NCBI GenBank assembly: GCA_030611885.1
Contig: JAUWOY010000012.1
Location: forward strand, 1 to 64,000
Source: Chloroflexota bacterium
GTDB lineage: Bacteria; Chloroflexota; Anaerolineae; VGOG01
Length of the DNA stretch: 64,000 bases
Direction of reading: 5' to 3'
Each line of letters starts with the position of its first letter. The stretch's first letter is position 1. The translations under genes and the position numbers were made by a program. The notes beneath the pieces are model-generated. The model searched no databases and was not told the origin of the DNA. It saw only the letters and a program-made list of their open reading frames with translations. Below are positions 40,224-48,614 of the stretch, one piece after another.

Positions 40224-41324
40224 CTAGCGGATGACCTGCTCCGTCTGGGGGTCGAAGGCGTGCATGTTGTCCATGTTCACCACAGTCTCGATCGTATCCC
40301 TCACCCTGACACCGGTCCGAGGGTCAAACCGACCCACGAAGCTCTTCCCCCCCACCAAAAGATGCACGAAAACCTCGTTTCCCATCAGCTCCGTCACATC
40401 CACCTGGGCCTTGATCTTACCTGCCGTGATGTCGGGAGGAGTAAACTGGGGGTCATGAATGTCATCGGGCCTTATGCCAAAGGTCACTCTCTTGCCTTTG
40501 TAAGGAAGAAGTGCCTGCAACTTCCCCTCGGGAACTTTCAGGCGAAAAAGACCACCGTCCACGTAAAGGTCCCCATCCTCGCCCACCAGGGTGGCATCGA
40601 AGAAGTTCATGGCTGGGCTCCCGATGAACCCGGCCACGAAGAGGTTGGATGGGTAGCGATAGAGGTTATAAGGGGTGTCCATCTGCTGCAGGAGGCCATC
40701 CTTCAATACCACAACCGTCGTCCCCATGGTCATAGCCTCCACCTGGTCGTGGGTCACGTAGATGATGGTCGTCTCCAGCCGCTGGTGAAGCTTGGATATC
40801 TCGGCCCTGGCCGCCACCCTCAGCTTGGCGTCCAGGTTCGATAGCGGCTCGTCCATGAGGAAGACCTTGGGCTCCCTGACGATGGCTCTCCCCACAGCCA
40901 CCCTCTGTCTTTGGCCCCCTGAGAGCTGCTTGGGCTTGCGATTCAGAAGCTCACCGATCTCAAGGATGCGGGCCGCCTCCTTCACCCTTTTATTGATCTC
41001 GTCCTTGGGGGTCTTCCGCAGCTTCAGCCCGAAGGCCATGTTGTCGTAGACACTCATGTGGGGATAGAGGGCATAGGACTGGAAGACCATAGCGATGTCG
41101 CGGTCCTTGGGGGGAACGTCATTGACTAACTGGCCTTCAATGTAGATATTGCCCTGGGTAATCTCCTCCAGGCCGGCCAAGAGGCGGAGGGCGGTGGTTT
41201 TGCCGCATCCTGAGGGGCCCAAAAGGACCAGAAACTCCTTGTCGGCGACCTTCATGTCCAGGTCGTTGACGGCCACCACATCGCCGAAATGCTTGGTCAC
41301 GTGCTCATAGGTTACATCTGCCAT
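40224..41324 (-). CDS. MalK/UgpC/MsmX-type ABC transporter ATPase
   Basis: This 366-residue sugar-importer ATPase carries Walker A LLGPSGCGKTTALR, Q-loop FQSYALYPHM, signature LSGGQRQRVAVGRAI, Walker B VFLMDEPLSNLD and the His switch VTHDQ. A C-terminal TOBE-like regulatory domain starts near 240 (GSPAMNFFDATLV...GIRPDDI). No cognate permease or binding protein is adjacent, so it probably serves several carbohydrate importers in trans, as MsmX does. AAAGGAG precedes the ATG, and the leader contains a small GCGGTC/GACCGC hairpin. Confidence 0.93.
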   Translation of the reverse strand: MADVTYEHVTKHFGDVVAVNDLDMKVADKEFLVLLGPSGCGKTTALRLLAGLEEITQGNIYIEGQLVNDVPPKDRDIAMVFQSYALYPHMSVYDNMAFGLKLRKTPKDEINKRVKEAARILEIGELLNRKPKQLSGGQRQRVAVGRAIVREPKVFLMDEPLSNLDAKLRVAARAEISKLHQRLETTIIYVTHDQVEAMTMGTTVVVLKDGLLQQMDTPYNLYRYPSNLFVAGFIGSPAMNFFDATLVGEDGDLYVDGGLFRLKVPEGKLQALLPYKGKRVTFGIRPDDIHDPQFTPPDITAGKIKAQVDVTELMGNEVFVHLLVGGKSFVGRFDPRTGVRVRDTIETVVNMDNMHAFDPQTEQVIR

Positions 41325-41394
41325 TGGACTTACTCCTTTCTTTTTTTATGTTAGGTGCGGTCTCAGCGACCGCCTTAAGACTCGATTCTTTCGT

Positions 41395-41423
41395 ATTATA
41401 ACATATTACTAAAAGGGGGGCAA
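41395..41423 (-). promoter_or_regulatory. Sigma70-type promoter for the MalK-type ATPase
   Basis: On the minus strand TTGCCC (41418-41423) and TATAAT (41395-41400) are 17 nt apart. The leader of about 60 nt carries the hairpin GCGGTC-GCTGA-GACCGC. Confidence 0.55.
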
Positions 41424-41450
41424 ATCGAAGCCAACTTTGCTCGGCCTGAG

Positions 41451-41507
41451 GCTTCGACAAGCTCAGCCCAGCGGCTTGTCGAATGGCTTGTCCTGAGCCC
41501 GTCGAAG
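41451..41507. repeat. CTTCGACAAGCTCAG inverted repeat
   Basis: GCTTCGACAAGCTCAGCC is mirrored by CCTGAGCCCGTCGAAG. It lies between the divergent promoters of the MalK-type ATPase and the CCA fusion gene. A related half (TTGAGCTTGTCGAAAC) occurs inside the repeat at 30941. Confidence 0.6.
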
Positions 41508-41538
41508 GCCCCCCAGAGCAGTTTTGGATCCACTGAGT

Positions 41539-41567
41539 TTGTCAATCGCGGCTTTTGCTGCTATAAT
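41539..41567 (+). promoter_or_regulatory. Sigma70-type promoter of the DHH-CBS-CCA gene
   Basis: TTGTCA (41539-41544) and TATAAT (41562-41567) have exactly 17 nt between them. Transcription would begin near 41574, so the ATG at 41608 is the first usable start. Confidence 0.7.
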
Positions 41568-41607
41568 GGGGATGTCGGCTACCGCTTATCAGAAACGAGG
41601 GTTCTCA

Positions 41608-44187
41608 ATGGAAGTCATACTCACTCACGAAAACACCGACTTCGACGCTCTGGCCTCACTGCTCGGAGCGTGGAAGCTATATCCAGACGCGATACCGGTT
41701 CTGCCCCGGCGGCCCAACCGCAATTTGCGCCATTTCCTGACCCTCTACTGGGACGAGCTGCCCTTCGTGCGGGCCGATGATCTGCCCCACCGCCGAATCG
41801 AGCGGGTTATCCTGGTAGATACCCAGGCCCTCACTCAATTGAAGGGCATGAGCTCGCGGACCAAGGTGCTGATCATTGATCACCACGCTCTCGATCGGGA
41901 TCTGACACCAGGCATGACTTATTCCGGTGAGGAGCTAGGAGCTACTGCCACCATACTGATTGAGCAGATCAGCGAAACCCACCTGCCCCTCTCGCCCATC
42001 GAGGCAACTTTGCTCCTCCTCGGCATCTACGAGGACACGGGCTCGCTTTCTTATCCCAGCACCACCCCCAGGGACGTGCGCTGCGCGGCCTGGCTGCTGG
42101 AGCAAGGAGCCAGCCTGGGAGTGGTCAACAGATTCCTCCACCACCCTCTCTCGGAAGAACAACGCCAGCTCTACGATCAGCTTCTGGACAATAGCCAGAT
42201 CCACGAATTCGACGGCCAATCGGTGGTCATCGCTACCGCCAGCGTTCAGGGTTATGTCGAGGAGATTTCCACCCTGGCCCACAAGCTGCGCGATCTGTTC
42301 GAGCCAGCCGCCCTCTTCGTTTTGGTAGAACTGGAAGATCACATCCAACTGGTGGCTCGCTCGTCCAGCGAGACGATTGACGTGGCAGAGATAGCCGCTC
42401 GCCTCGACGGTGGCGGGCACAGCCAGGCCTCAGCCGCCCGGATCCAGGGACAGACCTTAGACCAGGTTCGGGACGAGCTTCTGGAGCTTCTAAAGACCCA
42501 CGTCAAGCCCGCCGTGACCGTCGGCCAGATCATGTCCTACGGCGTCCACACCCTTCCGCCCGACACCACGGTAGCCGAGGCGGCGGAGATGATGCGCCGC
42601 TACGGCCACGAGGGCTTCCCCGTGGTGGAGGAGGGGCGCATCGTGGGCATCTTGACCCGAGGCCAGATTGACAAGGCCCTGCAACTCGGCTTCGATAACC
42701 TTTCCATCAACTTTTACATGTACAAGGGAGCGGTCAGCGTCCGTCCCGATGACCCGGTGCAGAAACTGCAGGACGTGATGATGGAACACAGTCTGGGACA
42801 GGTGCCCGTGGTCGAGGGAGGCCAGATCATCGGCATCGTCACCCGCACTGACCTGATCAAGCTTTGGAGCGCTCCTCCCCAACGCCCCCGCCGAGCGGAG
42901 ATCGCCCAACTGATCGAGGACGCCTTGCCTGCCTCCCTCTTGGAACTGATCCAGCAGGCCAGCCAAACAGCGGCCCAGATGGGCTCTTCCCTCTACGTGG
43001 TAGGCGGCTTCGTGCGCGACCTCCTCCTGGGGACACCCACCCTGGATCTGGACCTGGTGGTGGAGGGAAACGCCATAGCCCTAGCCAAGCGTTTGCAGAA
43101 AAGGGTCGGAGGGCGGGTGACGAGCCACGTCCGTTTCGGCACGGCCAAGCTGATCCTGGACGCGAAAGCCTTCCCCATCCCCTATTTGGACTTCGTCACC
43201 GCCCGCACCGAATTCTATGAGCACGCCACGGCCCTGCCCCAGGTGGAGCGCAGTTCCATCAAGCAAGACCTGCACCGCCGCGATTTCACCATCAACACCC
43301 TGGCCATCTGCCTCGACCCGGACCGTTACGGTGAGCTTCTGGACTTCTACGGGGGCGAGCAGGATTTGAAGAGAGGGCTGATCCGCGTGCTGCACAGCCT
43401 CAGCTTCGTGGAAGATCCTACCAGGATGCTCCGGGCGGCCCGCCTGGAGCAGCGCCTGGGCTTTCGTCTCGAAGAGCGCACCGAGGAGCTCATCGGCAAT
43501 GCCCTGGACCTGCTGGATCGCACCACGGGAGAACGCATCCGCCACGAGCTCTACCTGATCCTGGAAGAAGCAACGCCAGAGGAGGCCCTGTGTCGCCTGG
43601 ACGAGCTGGGAGTGCTGGCCCAGATACATCCCGGCCTCAAGTGCGACGACTGGTTGAAGGAGAGATTTCGAAGACTACGGGAATCTCCAATCTCCAACTT
43701 CCAACCTCCAACTTCCAATTTCCAAATTAGCATCCTCTATCTCGCCCTGCTGACCTATCGCCTGAGCGCGCCGGATCTAGAAAGCCTCATCAAGCGGCTC
43801 AAGATCGCCGGCGAGGACACCGCGCTGCTGCGCCAGGTCAACAGGCTGCTGTTTTCAACAAGCGAGCTAGTCAAAGCGCGTCGGCCCAGCGCCATCTACC
43901 GGCTGCTAAAACACTACTCCACGCCAGCCATCTTCGTCCTGTGGATAGCCACCGATTCGGAGCCAGTGCGAGAGCGGTTGGAGCTGCATCATCGGACGCT
44001 GCGTTTCGTCGAGGCTGAGATAGATGGCGAGCATCTCAAGGCCCTGGGCCTCCAGCCCAGCCCCCTATTCGGCCGGATCCTATCCGCCCTCCGCGACGCC
44101 CGCCTCGACGGGGAGGTGAGCAGCCTGGAGGAAGAAGAAGCGCTCGTCGAGGAGTTGCTGGCTAAAAGTGGGACGAATCGTTTTTGA
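41608..44187 (+). CDS. DHH/DHHA1 - tandem CBS - tRNA nucleotidyltransferase fusion
   Basis: This 859-residue protein has a DHH phosphoesterase domain (about 1-150; HENTDFDALAS and LIIDHHALDRD), DHHA1 (about 210-300; GGGHSQASAA), two CBS domains (about 308-430) and a class II nucleotidyltransferase (from about 450; GGFVRDLLLGTPTLDLDLVVEG and RRDFTINTLA), then the RNA-binding helical region. This domain order is known for A-adding or CCA-adding tRNA enzymes. A 7-nt repeat array adds the segment [12 protein letters not shown] near residues 694-707. GAGG lies 8 nt before the ATG; an extension upstream contains the promoter and is rejected. No separate CCA enzyme partner is in the window. Confidence 0.9.
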   Translation: MEVILTHENTDFDALASLLGAWKLYPDAIPVLPRRPNRNLRHFLTLYWDELPFVRADDLPHRRIERVILVDTQALTQLKGMSSRTKVLIIDHHALDRDLTPGMTYSGEELGATATILIEQISETHLPLSPIEATLLLLGIYEDTGSLSYPSTTPRDVRCAAWLLEQGASLGVVNRFLHHPLSEEQRQLYDQLLDNSQIHEFDGQSVVIATASVQGYVEEISTLAHKLRDLFEPAALFVLVELEDHIQLVARSSSETIDVAEIAARLDGGGHSQASAARIQGQTLDQVRDELLELLKTHVKPAVTVGQIMSYGVHTLPPDTTVAEAAEMMRRYGHEGFPVVEEGRIVGILTRGQIDKALQLGFDNLSINFYMYKGAVSVRPDDPVQKLQDVMMEHSLGQVPVVEGGQIIGIVTRTDLIKLWSAPPQRPRRAEIAQLIEDALPASLLELIQQASQTAAQMGSSLYVVGGFVRDLLLGTPTLDLDLVVEGNAIALAKRLQKRVGGRVTSHVRFGTAKLILDAKAFPIPYLDFVTARTEFYEHATALPQVERSSIKQDLHRRDFTINTLAICLDPDRYGELLDFYGGEQDLKRGLIRVLHSLSFVEDPTRMLRAARLEQRLGFRLEERTEELIGNALDLLDRTTGERIRHELYLILEEATPEEALCRLDELGVLAQIHPGLKCDDWLKERFRRLRESPISNFQPPTSNFQISILYLALLTYRLSAPDLESLIKRLKIAGEDTALLRQVNRLLFSTSELVKARRPSAIYRLLKHYSTPAIFVLWIATDSEPVRERLELHHRTLRFVEAEIDGEHLKALGLQPSPLFGRILSALRDARLDGEVSSLEEEEALVEELLAKSGTNRF
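43686..43727. repeat. In-frame heptamer array (TCCAACT units) inside the CCA fusion gene
   Basis: Six 7-nt units (TCCAATC, TCCAACT, TCCAACC, TCCAACT, TCCAATT, TCCAAAT) total 42 nt, which keeps the frame and adds 14 residues. The unit matches the array at 4743. Confidence 0.85.
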
Positions 44188-44223
44188 CATCTAGCGAATC
44201 ATGTTCTACAATATAGGGGCAAT

Positions 44224-44270
44224 GAGGTAACGAGTCAACGAGTAACGGGTTAACGAGTCGCCCGTTGATG
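44224..44270. repeat. 7/8-nt array (GTAACGA units)
   Basis: GTAACGA, GTCAACGA, GTAACGG, GTTAACGA are followed by GTCGCCCGTTG, between the CCA gene and the aspartic-protease-like gene. Confidence 0.65.
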
Positions 44271-44296
44271 AAGGAGACAACCGAGGAGGCCAAAGA

Positions 44297-44692
44297 ATGG
44301 GACGAATTATCAAGACCATTGAGATTGAGGACCAGCCGGCCGTGGCACTGTTCGATACCGGAGCCATCTATACTTATGTCCGTTCACTCCTTGTGCGAGA
44401 GTCACCCAGGAGAGCAATGATTCCATCTGTTCACATTGCCCTGGGGGGAAGGGATATTGAGATCCGCGAACTTTGCTTCGTCCAGGGAAAGATAGAGGGC
44501 TTATATTTTATTTCGGAGGCTGTGCCGCTAGACGAAATAGGCCGCGCCGACGGCCACGAGTTGGATGTGCTCATCGGCGCTCGCACCATGGAGCAGTGGG
44601 AGATCAGGCTCGACCCCAGAACGGGAGCGCTGGATCTGGAGGGGCTGCGGCGGCGGGAGTTCACCGAATTCTGGCCGGACATTGGCATCTGA
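44297..44692 (+). CDS. Retropepsin-like (clan AA) aspartic protease
   Basis: This 131-residue protein has the single-lobe aspartic protease motif ALFDTGAIYTYV with the catalytic-type Asp at residue 20, and a second hydrophobic ELDVLIGARTMEQWEI stretch near 89-104 that fits the family's hydrophobic-hydrophobic-Gly motif. Such proteins would act as homodimers. Bacterial examples are mostly uncharacterised. GAGGAGG precedes the ATG. The stop is 8 nt before the MNT-HEPN gene, so the two are almost certainly co-expressed. Confidence 0.75.
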   Translation: MGRIIKTIEIEDQPAVALFDTGAIYTYVRSLLVRESPRRAMIPSVHIALGGRDIEIRELCFVQGKIEGLYFISEAVPLDEIGRADGHELDVLIGARTMEQWEIRLDPRTGALDLEGLRRREFTEFWPDIGI

Positions 44693-44700
44693 GGTGCCGA

Positions 44701-45498
44701 ATGGAACGCTCAAATATTTCGACCGTGCTCAGTACAGGGGTAGCAGAGAAACGCAAAGAGCAGGCTTTGGAAGCAGCGGAGGCTTGCATTCGGCTGCTGA
44801 AAGAGCGCTTTGGCGCCCGGCGGGTGATCCTCTTCGGCTCCATAGTCGGGCAAGGCCCCTGGCATGGGCGGTCAGATATTGACCTGGCTGTAGAGGGTCT
44901 GGCCTCAACCGAGTTTTTCCCCGCCTATTCAGCCTGCCGAGATCTGTTGCCGCAGGGTCTGGAATTGGACCTGGTGCCGCTGGAAGATGCTTATCCAGAG
45001 ATGCGGGCTCGCATTCTGGGGGAGGTGGAAATGCCTGATGATCCTATGTTAGCACTACAGGGATTGATCGAAGATGAGCTAGTTGCTCTGGAACGGGTGA
45101 CGCAGGAGATGGAAGGTTTGCTGGCCAAGTGTGCGCAACCCCCAACGCGAATAGAACTGCGGGCGATGGGCAGTATGCTTCACGAGTTTTACAATGGCGT
45201 GGAACGCATTTTCGAGCGCATTGCTATTGGCTTGGGCGAGGGGATGCCTCAAGGAAGCTACTGGCACGCCGATCTGTTAGCTCAGATGGCAACAGCACGG
45301 GAAGGGGAGCGAGCGTCGATGATTGATGAACCGCTGCGCGCTCGCCTGAAGGACTACCTGGGCTTTCGCCACTTCTTCCGCCACGCCTACGGCCACACGC
45401 TTCGGTGGAGCAAGATGCGCTGGAAGGCCGAGGCCTTATCAGATACGTTGACGATGCTCCGTGACCAGTTGCATACCTTTTTTGAAGTCATGATCTAG
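44701..45498 (+). CDS. Fused minimal nucleotidyltransferase - HEPN protein (MntA/HepT-like)
   Basis: This 265-residue protein has an N-terminal MNT domain with GS at residues 46-47 and the acidic pair in SDIDL (Asp59, Asp61), the GSx10DxD pattern. The C-terminal alpha-helical domain (about 115-265) has two overlapping R-x4-H motifs in FRHFFRHAYGH (Arg223-His228 and Arg227-His232), the mark of HEPN ribonuclease toxins. In the MntA-HepT systems the antitoxin MNT AMPylates a separate HEPN toxin; here both are in one chain. The ATG at 44701 is chosen as it follows the protease stop; the open frame upstream overlaps that gene. Confidence 0.82.
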   Translation: MERSNISTVLSTGVAEKRKEQALEAAEACIRLLKERFGARRVILFGSIVGQGPWHGRSDIDLAVEGLASTEFFPAYSACRDLLPQGLELDLVPLEDAYPEMRARILGEVEMPDDPMLALQGLIEDELVALERVTQEMEGLLAKCAQPPTRIELRAMGSMLHEFYNGVERIFERIAIGLGEGMPQGSYWHADLLAQMATAREGERASMIDEPLRARLKDYLGFRHFFRHAYGHTLRWSKMRWKAEALSDTLTMLRDQLHTFFEVMI

Positions 45499-45503
45499 GG
45501 ATT

Positions 45504-45627
45504 AGAAACCAGGCTTCGTCCTGAGGCTCAGCCCGAAGGGTTTTTGATCGGTATGACACCTTTTCGCGCCCCAGGAGATCCCAAAAGAACGATCTGCTTG
45601 CCCAGATAGGGAAAAACCTGGTTTCTC
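45504..45627. repeat. GAAACCAGG hairpin repeat, long copy
   Basis: AGAAACCAGGCTTCG at 45504 and GAAAAACCTGGTTTCT ending at 45627 enclose about 90 nt, between the MNT-HEPN gene and the EF-G-like gene. Confidence 0.75.
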
Positions 45628-45648
45628 CAGCAAAACAAGGAGGAACTC

Positions 45649-47721
45649 ATGAAGGAATACCAAACTGTACAACTTAGGAACGTAGCTCTTTTGTCTCACG
45701 GCAGTGCGGGGAAGACCTCTCTGGCGGAGGCCATGCTCTTTAACACTGGAGCCATTAACCGCCTGGGCAACGTGAATGAGGGGACGACGGTCTCCGACTA
45801 CGACGAAGAGGAGATCCAACGTCACATCTCGCTCAGCACCTCCCTCATACCCTGCGAGTGGGACGGCCACAAGATCAACGTCCTCGACACCCCTGGCTAT
45901 TTGGACTTCGTGGGCGAGATCAAAGGGGCCATCAGGGTGGTTGATGGCGCACTGATTCTCCTCGACGCCGCGTCGGGCGTGGAGGTGGGCACGGATCTGG
46001 TCTGGGGCTATGCCGACGAGCAGCGCCTGCCCCGACTGGTTTTCATCAACAAGATGGACCGGGAGAATGCCAACTTCCAGCGCTGCCTGGACGCTCTAAA
46101 GGAAAAATACGAGGCCGATTTCATCCCCATCCAGTTGTCCATCGGCAGCCAGGACGATTTCGAGGGCCTGGTGGACCTGATTGCCATGAAAGCCTACACA
46201 GGCTCCAAGGCCGAGGAGGGGGAGATACCCGCTTCCGTGCAGGAGGGAATAGACGACTATCGCCTGCACCTGGTCGAGGCGGCGGCCGAGAGCGAGGACG
46301 AGTTGATCGTGAAATACCTGGAGGGAGAAGAGCTGACCGAAGAGGAGATTCGGCGCGGTCTCAAAGCGAGGATCGCCGATGGCAGTGTGGTGCCTGTGCT
46401 CTGCGGTTCAGCCACCGCCAACATCGGCATTCAGCCGCTCTTGCAAGCCTGCATCGAGTACCTACCCTCCCCTGCCGAGGTCGGGGAAACAGTAGGCACC
46501 AATCCGGCCACAGGCGAGGAGGAAGCCCTGGAGCCCAACGAGCTAGCGCCCCTGGCCGTCCTGGCGTTCAAGAACCTGGCCGACCCCTACGTTGGCCAAC
46601 TAACTTATTTCCGAGTCTACTCGGGCCTGATGGAGTCTGATTCGCGGGTTTTCAACTCCAGGAGCGGCAAGGAGGAAAGGATCGGCCAACTCTACATCCT
46701 GCGCGGCAAAGACCAGATACCCGTGGACAGGATCCGCACTGGTGACATCGGGGCGGTGGCCAAGCTGTCCACGACTTCCGTAGGTGATACTTTGTGCGAT
46801 GAGGGACACCCCATCGTCCTCCCCCCTCCCATCTTCCCCAAGCCCGTTTTCTCAGCAGCCGTCCACCCCAAGACCAAGGCCGACCTGGATAAGATGAGCA
46901 CCACTCTGGCTCGCCTGGCGGAAGAGGATCCCACCCTGCACGTGGCTCGCGAGCCCTCTACTAACGAGACCATCCTCTCTGGGATGGGCGAGTCCCACGT
47001 TAACATCGCCGCCCGGCGTTTGTATCAGAAGTTCGGGGTGAGTATCACAACCAGTGTGCCCAAGGTGCCCTATCGGGAGACCATAACCAAAGTGGCCTCG
47101 GCCCAAGGCCGCCACAAGAAGCAGACCGGTGGGCGAGGCCAGTTCGGCGATGTGTTCATCAGATTCGAGCCCTTGCCCCGAGACTCGGGCTTCGAGTTCA
47201 CGGACGAGATTCGAGGTGGGTCAGTGCCCAATTCGTACATTCCCGCTGTGGAGAAGGGCCTCAAGGAGATCTTACAGAAGGGCGTCCTGGCCGGCTACCC
47301 CACCACTGACTTTCGGGCCGCCCTCTACGATGGCTCTTACCACTCGGTGGACTCCTCCGAGATCGCCTTCAAACTTGCTGCGCACCTGGCTTTCAAGAAG
47401 GGCATCCCGGATGCCGGCCCAGTGCTCCTGGAGCCCATCATGGAGGTCACCATCACCATTCCTGAGGAGTTCACAGGCGACGTTTTGGGCGACCTCAACA
47501 GCAGGCGGGGCCGGGTGCAGGGCATGGATCAGCGGCGCGGCATGGCCATTATCACCGCCCAGGCTCCCCTGGCCGAAATGCAGCGCTATGCCACGGACCT
47601 TCGATCCATCACCCAGGGTCGGGGAATCTACGCCATGGAATTCTCTCGCTACGAGAAGGTTCCGAGCCACGCCGCGCAGAAGATCATTGAGGAGGCCCAA
47701 CGAGAGGCGGAGAAAGAATAG
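45649..47721 (+). CDS. Elongation factor G-like GTPase (EF-G paralogue)
   Basis: This 690-residue protein has all EF-G domains. G1 reads LSHGSAGKTSLAEAML, whereas canonical EF-G has AHIDAGKTT; G3 is LDTPGYLDF and G4 is NKMD. Domain II follows (VLAFKNLADPYVGQLTYFRVYSG), then III-V ending in SITQGRGIYAMEFSRYEKVP. The divergent P-loop places it with the EF-G-like paralogues (FusA2 type) rather than the housekeeping factor, so a role in ribosome recycling, stress or an accessory function is more likely than general translocation. AAGGAGG precedes the ATG, and a strong terminator follows. Confidence 0.88.
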   Translation: MKEYQTVQLRNVALLSHGSAGKTSLAEAMLFNTGAINRLGNVNEGTTVSDYDEEEIQRHISLSTSLIPCEWDGHKINVLDTPGYLDFVGEIKGAIRVVDGALILLDAASGVEVGTDLVWGYADEQRLPRLVFINKMDRENANFQRCLDALKEKYEADFIPIQLSIGSQDDFEGLVDLIAMKAYTGSKAEEGEIPASVQEGIDDYRLHLVEAAAESEDELIVKYLEGEELTEEEIRRGLKARIADGSVVPVLCGSATANIGIQPLLQACIEYLPSPAEVGETVGTNPATGEEEALEPNELAPLAVLAFKNLADPYVGQLTYFRVYSGLMESDSRVFNSRSGKEERIGQLYILRGKDQIPVDRIRTGDIGAVAKLSTTSVGDTLCDEGHPIVLPPPIFPKPVFSAAVHPKTKADLDKMSTTLARLAEEDPTLHVAREPSTNETILSGMGESHVNIAARRLYQKFGVSITTSVPKVPYRETITKVASAQGRHKKQTGGRGQFGDVFIRFEPLPRDSGFEFTDEIRGGSVPNSYIPAVEKGLKEILQKGVLAGYPTTDFRAALYDGSYHSVDSSEIAFKLAAHLAFKKGIPDAGPVLLEPIMEVTITIPEEFTGDVLGDLNSRRGRVQGMDQRRGMAIITAQAPLAEMQRYATDLRSITQGRGIYAMEFSRYEKVPSHAAQKIIEEAQREAEKE

Positions 47722-47749
47722 AACGGCCCGTCTCGAACATTGAACCAAA

Positions 47750-47789
47750 AACGCGATGCGCGAGGAGTTTCTCGCGCATCGCGTTTTCA
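47750..47789 (+). terminator. Rho-independent terminator after the EF-G-like gene
   Basis: AACGCGATGCGCGAG (47750-47764), a 6-nt loop GAGTTT, then the exact complement CTCGCGCATCGCGTT (47771-47785) followed by TT. The stem is 15 bp, but the T-run is short. Confidence 0.75.
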
Positions 47790-47845
47790 CGTCCCCTCCC
47801 AAAAAACCACCCTCAAGAAGTGTCCCGCCTCACAATTGAGTTCGA

Positions 47846-48577
47846 CTACCACACGCCCGGCAGCAGGCGGTAGCGCGTCTGTGCAGCGTACTCTTTGTAG
47901 CCGTCGAGTTCCTCCAGCAATGTCTTATCTTCCAACGCCGTGCGGGCGACTGTGACCACCGCCACCAGACTACTTGGGATGAGCGCCCACAGCGAGCCAA
48001 GCAAAATCGGCGTCAAAATGAAGGAGACGATTCCAGTGGCATAGGCCGGATGGCGCACGAACCGATATGGCCCGTCGGTGACGACGGTTTGACCTCGGTC
48101 TTTCTGGATGCGCACCACGGCTGAGAAGTACCTGTTCACCGCCATGGCCCAGGTACCCACAACATATCCCAGCACCATAATGGCCAGGGCAACGAGCTTG
48201 AGCGCAAGCGGAATCTGTGGCAACCAGCCGAAGCGCTCATCCAGCCCGGCCACGATCATCATAGCCAGCGGGCCGACCAGGAGCAGGAAGAAGAGAATCT
48301 GCCGATCCCAGCCTTTGACGTCCTCCTTTTCGAGGGATTGCGCGCGTTCCGCTATCAAATCTGGGTGTGTGCGTATCACGGCAATCCGGCCAACAAGTGT
48401 AAAAGAAACAACTATGCCGACATAGACCCAGGCCCATACCCAATTCAAGCGACCCGCGGCGATAAACAAGACCATTGGCAGCAGCAAGATGAATGCGGCG
48501 AACCTGAGCCATGCTTTCCATCCAACCTCCCTGATTACCTCGGATACCCCTTTTGGTTGCTCAACACTGGTGTTCAT
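47846..48577 (-). CDS. Isoprenylcysteine carboxyl methyltransferase-family membrane protein
   Basis: This 243-residue protein has about five transmembrane segments and the C-terminal SAM-binding block VVTDGPYRFVRHPAYATGI followed by E-D-K-x-L-x-x-E (LEDKTLLEELDGYKEYAAQTRYRLLP). This is typical of the ICMT / phospholipid methyltransferase family. The bacterial substrate is unknown. AGGAGGG precedes the ATG at 48577; an upstream extension overlaps the next gene and is rejected. It follows a SAM methyltransferase gene, and a C-terminal remnant of a second copy lies at 49422-49555. Confidence 0.88.
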   Translation of the reverse strand: MNTSVEQPKGVSEVIREVGWKAWLRFAAFILLLPMVLFIAAGRLNWVWAWVYVGIVVSFTLVGRIAVIRTHPDLIAERAQSLEKEDVKGWDRQILFFLLLVGPLAMMIVAGLDERFGWLPQIPLALKLVALAIMVLGYVVGTWAMAVNRYFSAVVRIQKDRGQTVVTDGPYRFVRHPAYATGIVSFILTPILLGSLWALIPSSLVAVVTVARTALEDKTLLEELDGYKEYAAQTRYRLLPGVW

Positions 48578-48614
48578 TTGTCCCTCCTTTTGACGGACAT
48601 GTTGGTGCTCATTT

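Noticed and set aside
44473-44700. N-terminal extension of the MNT-HEPN protein
   Set aside because: The extension runs through the aspartic-protease-like gene in another frame, and the ATG at 44701 gives a normal MNT start.
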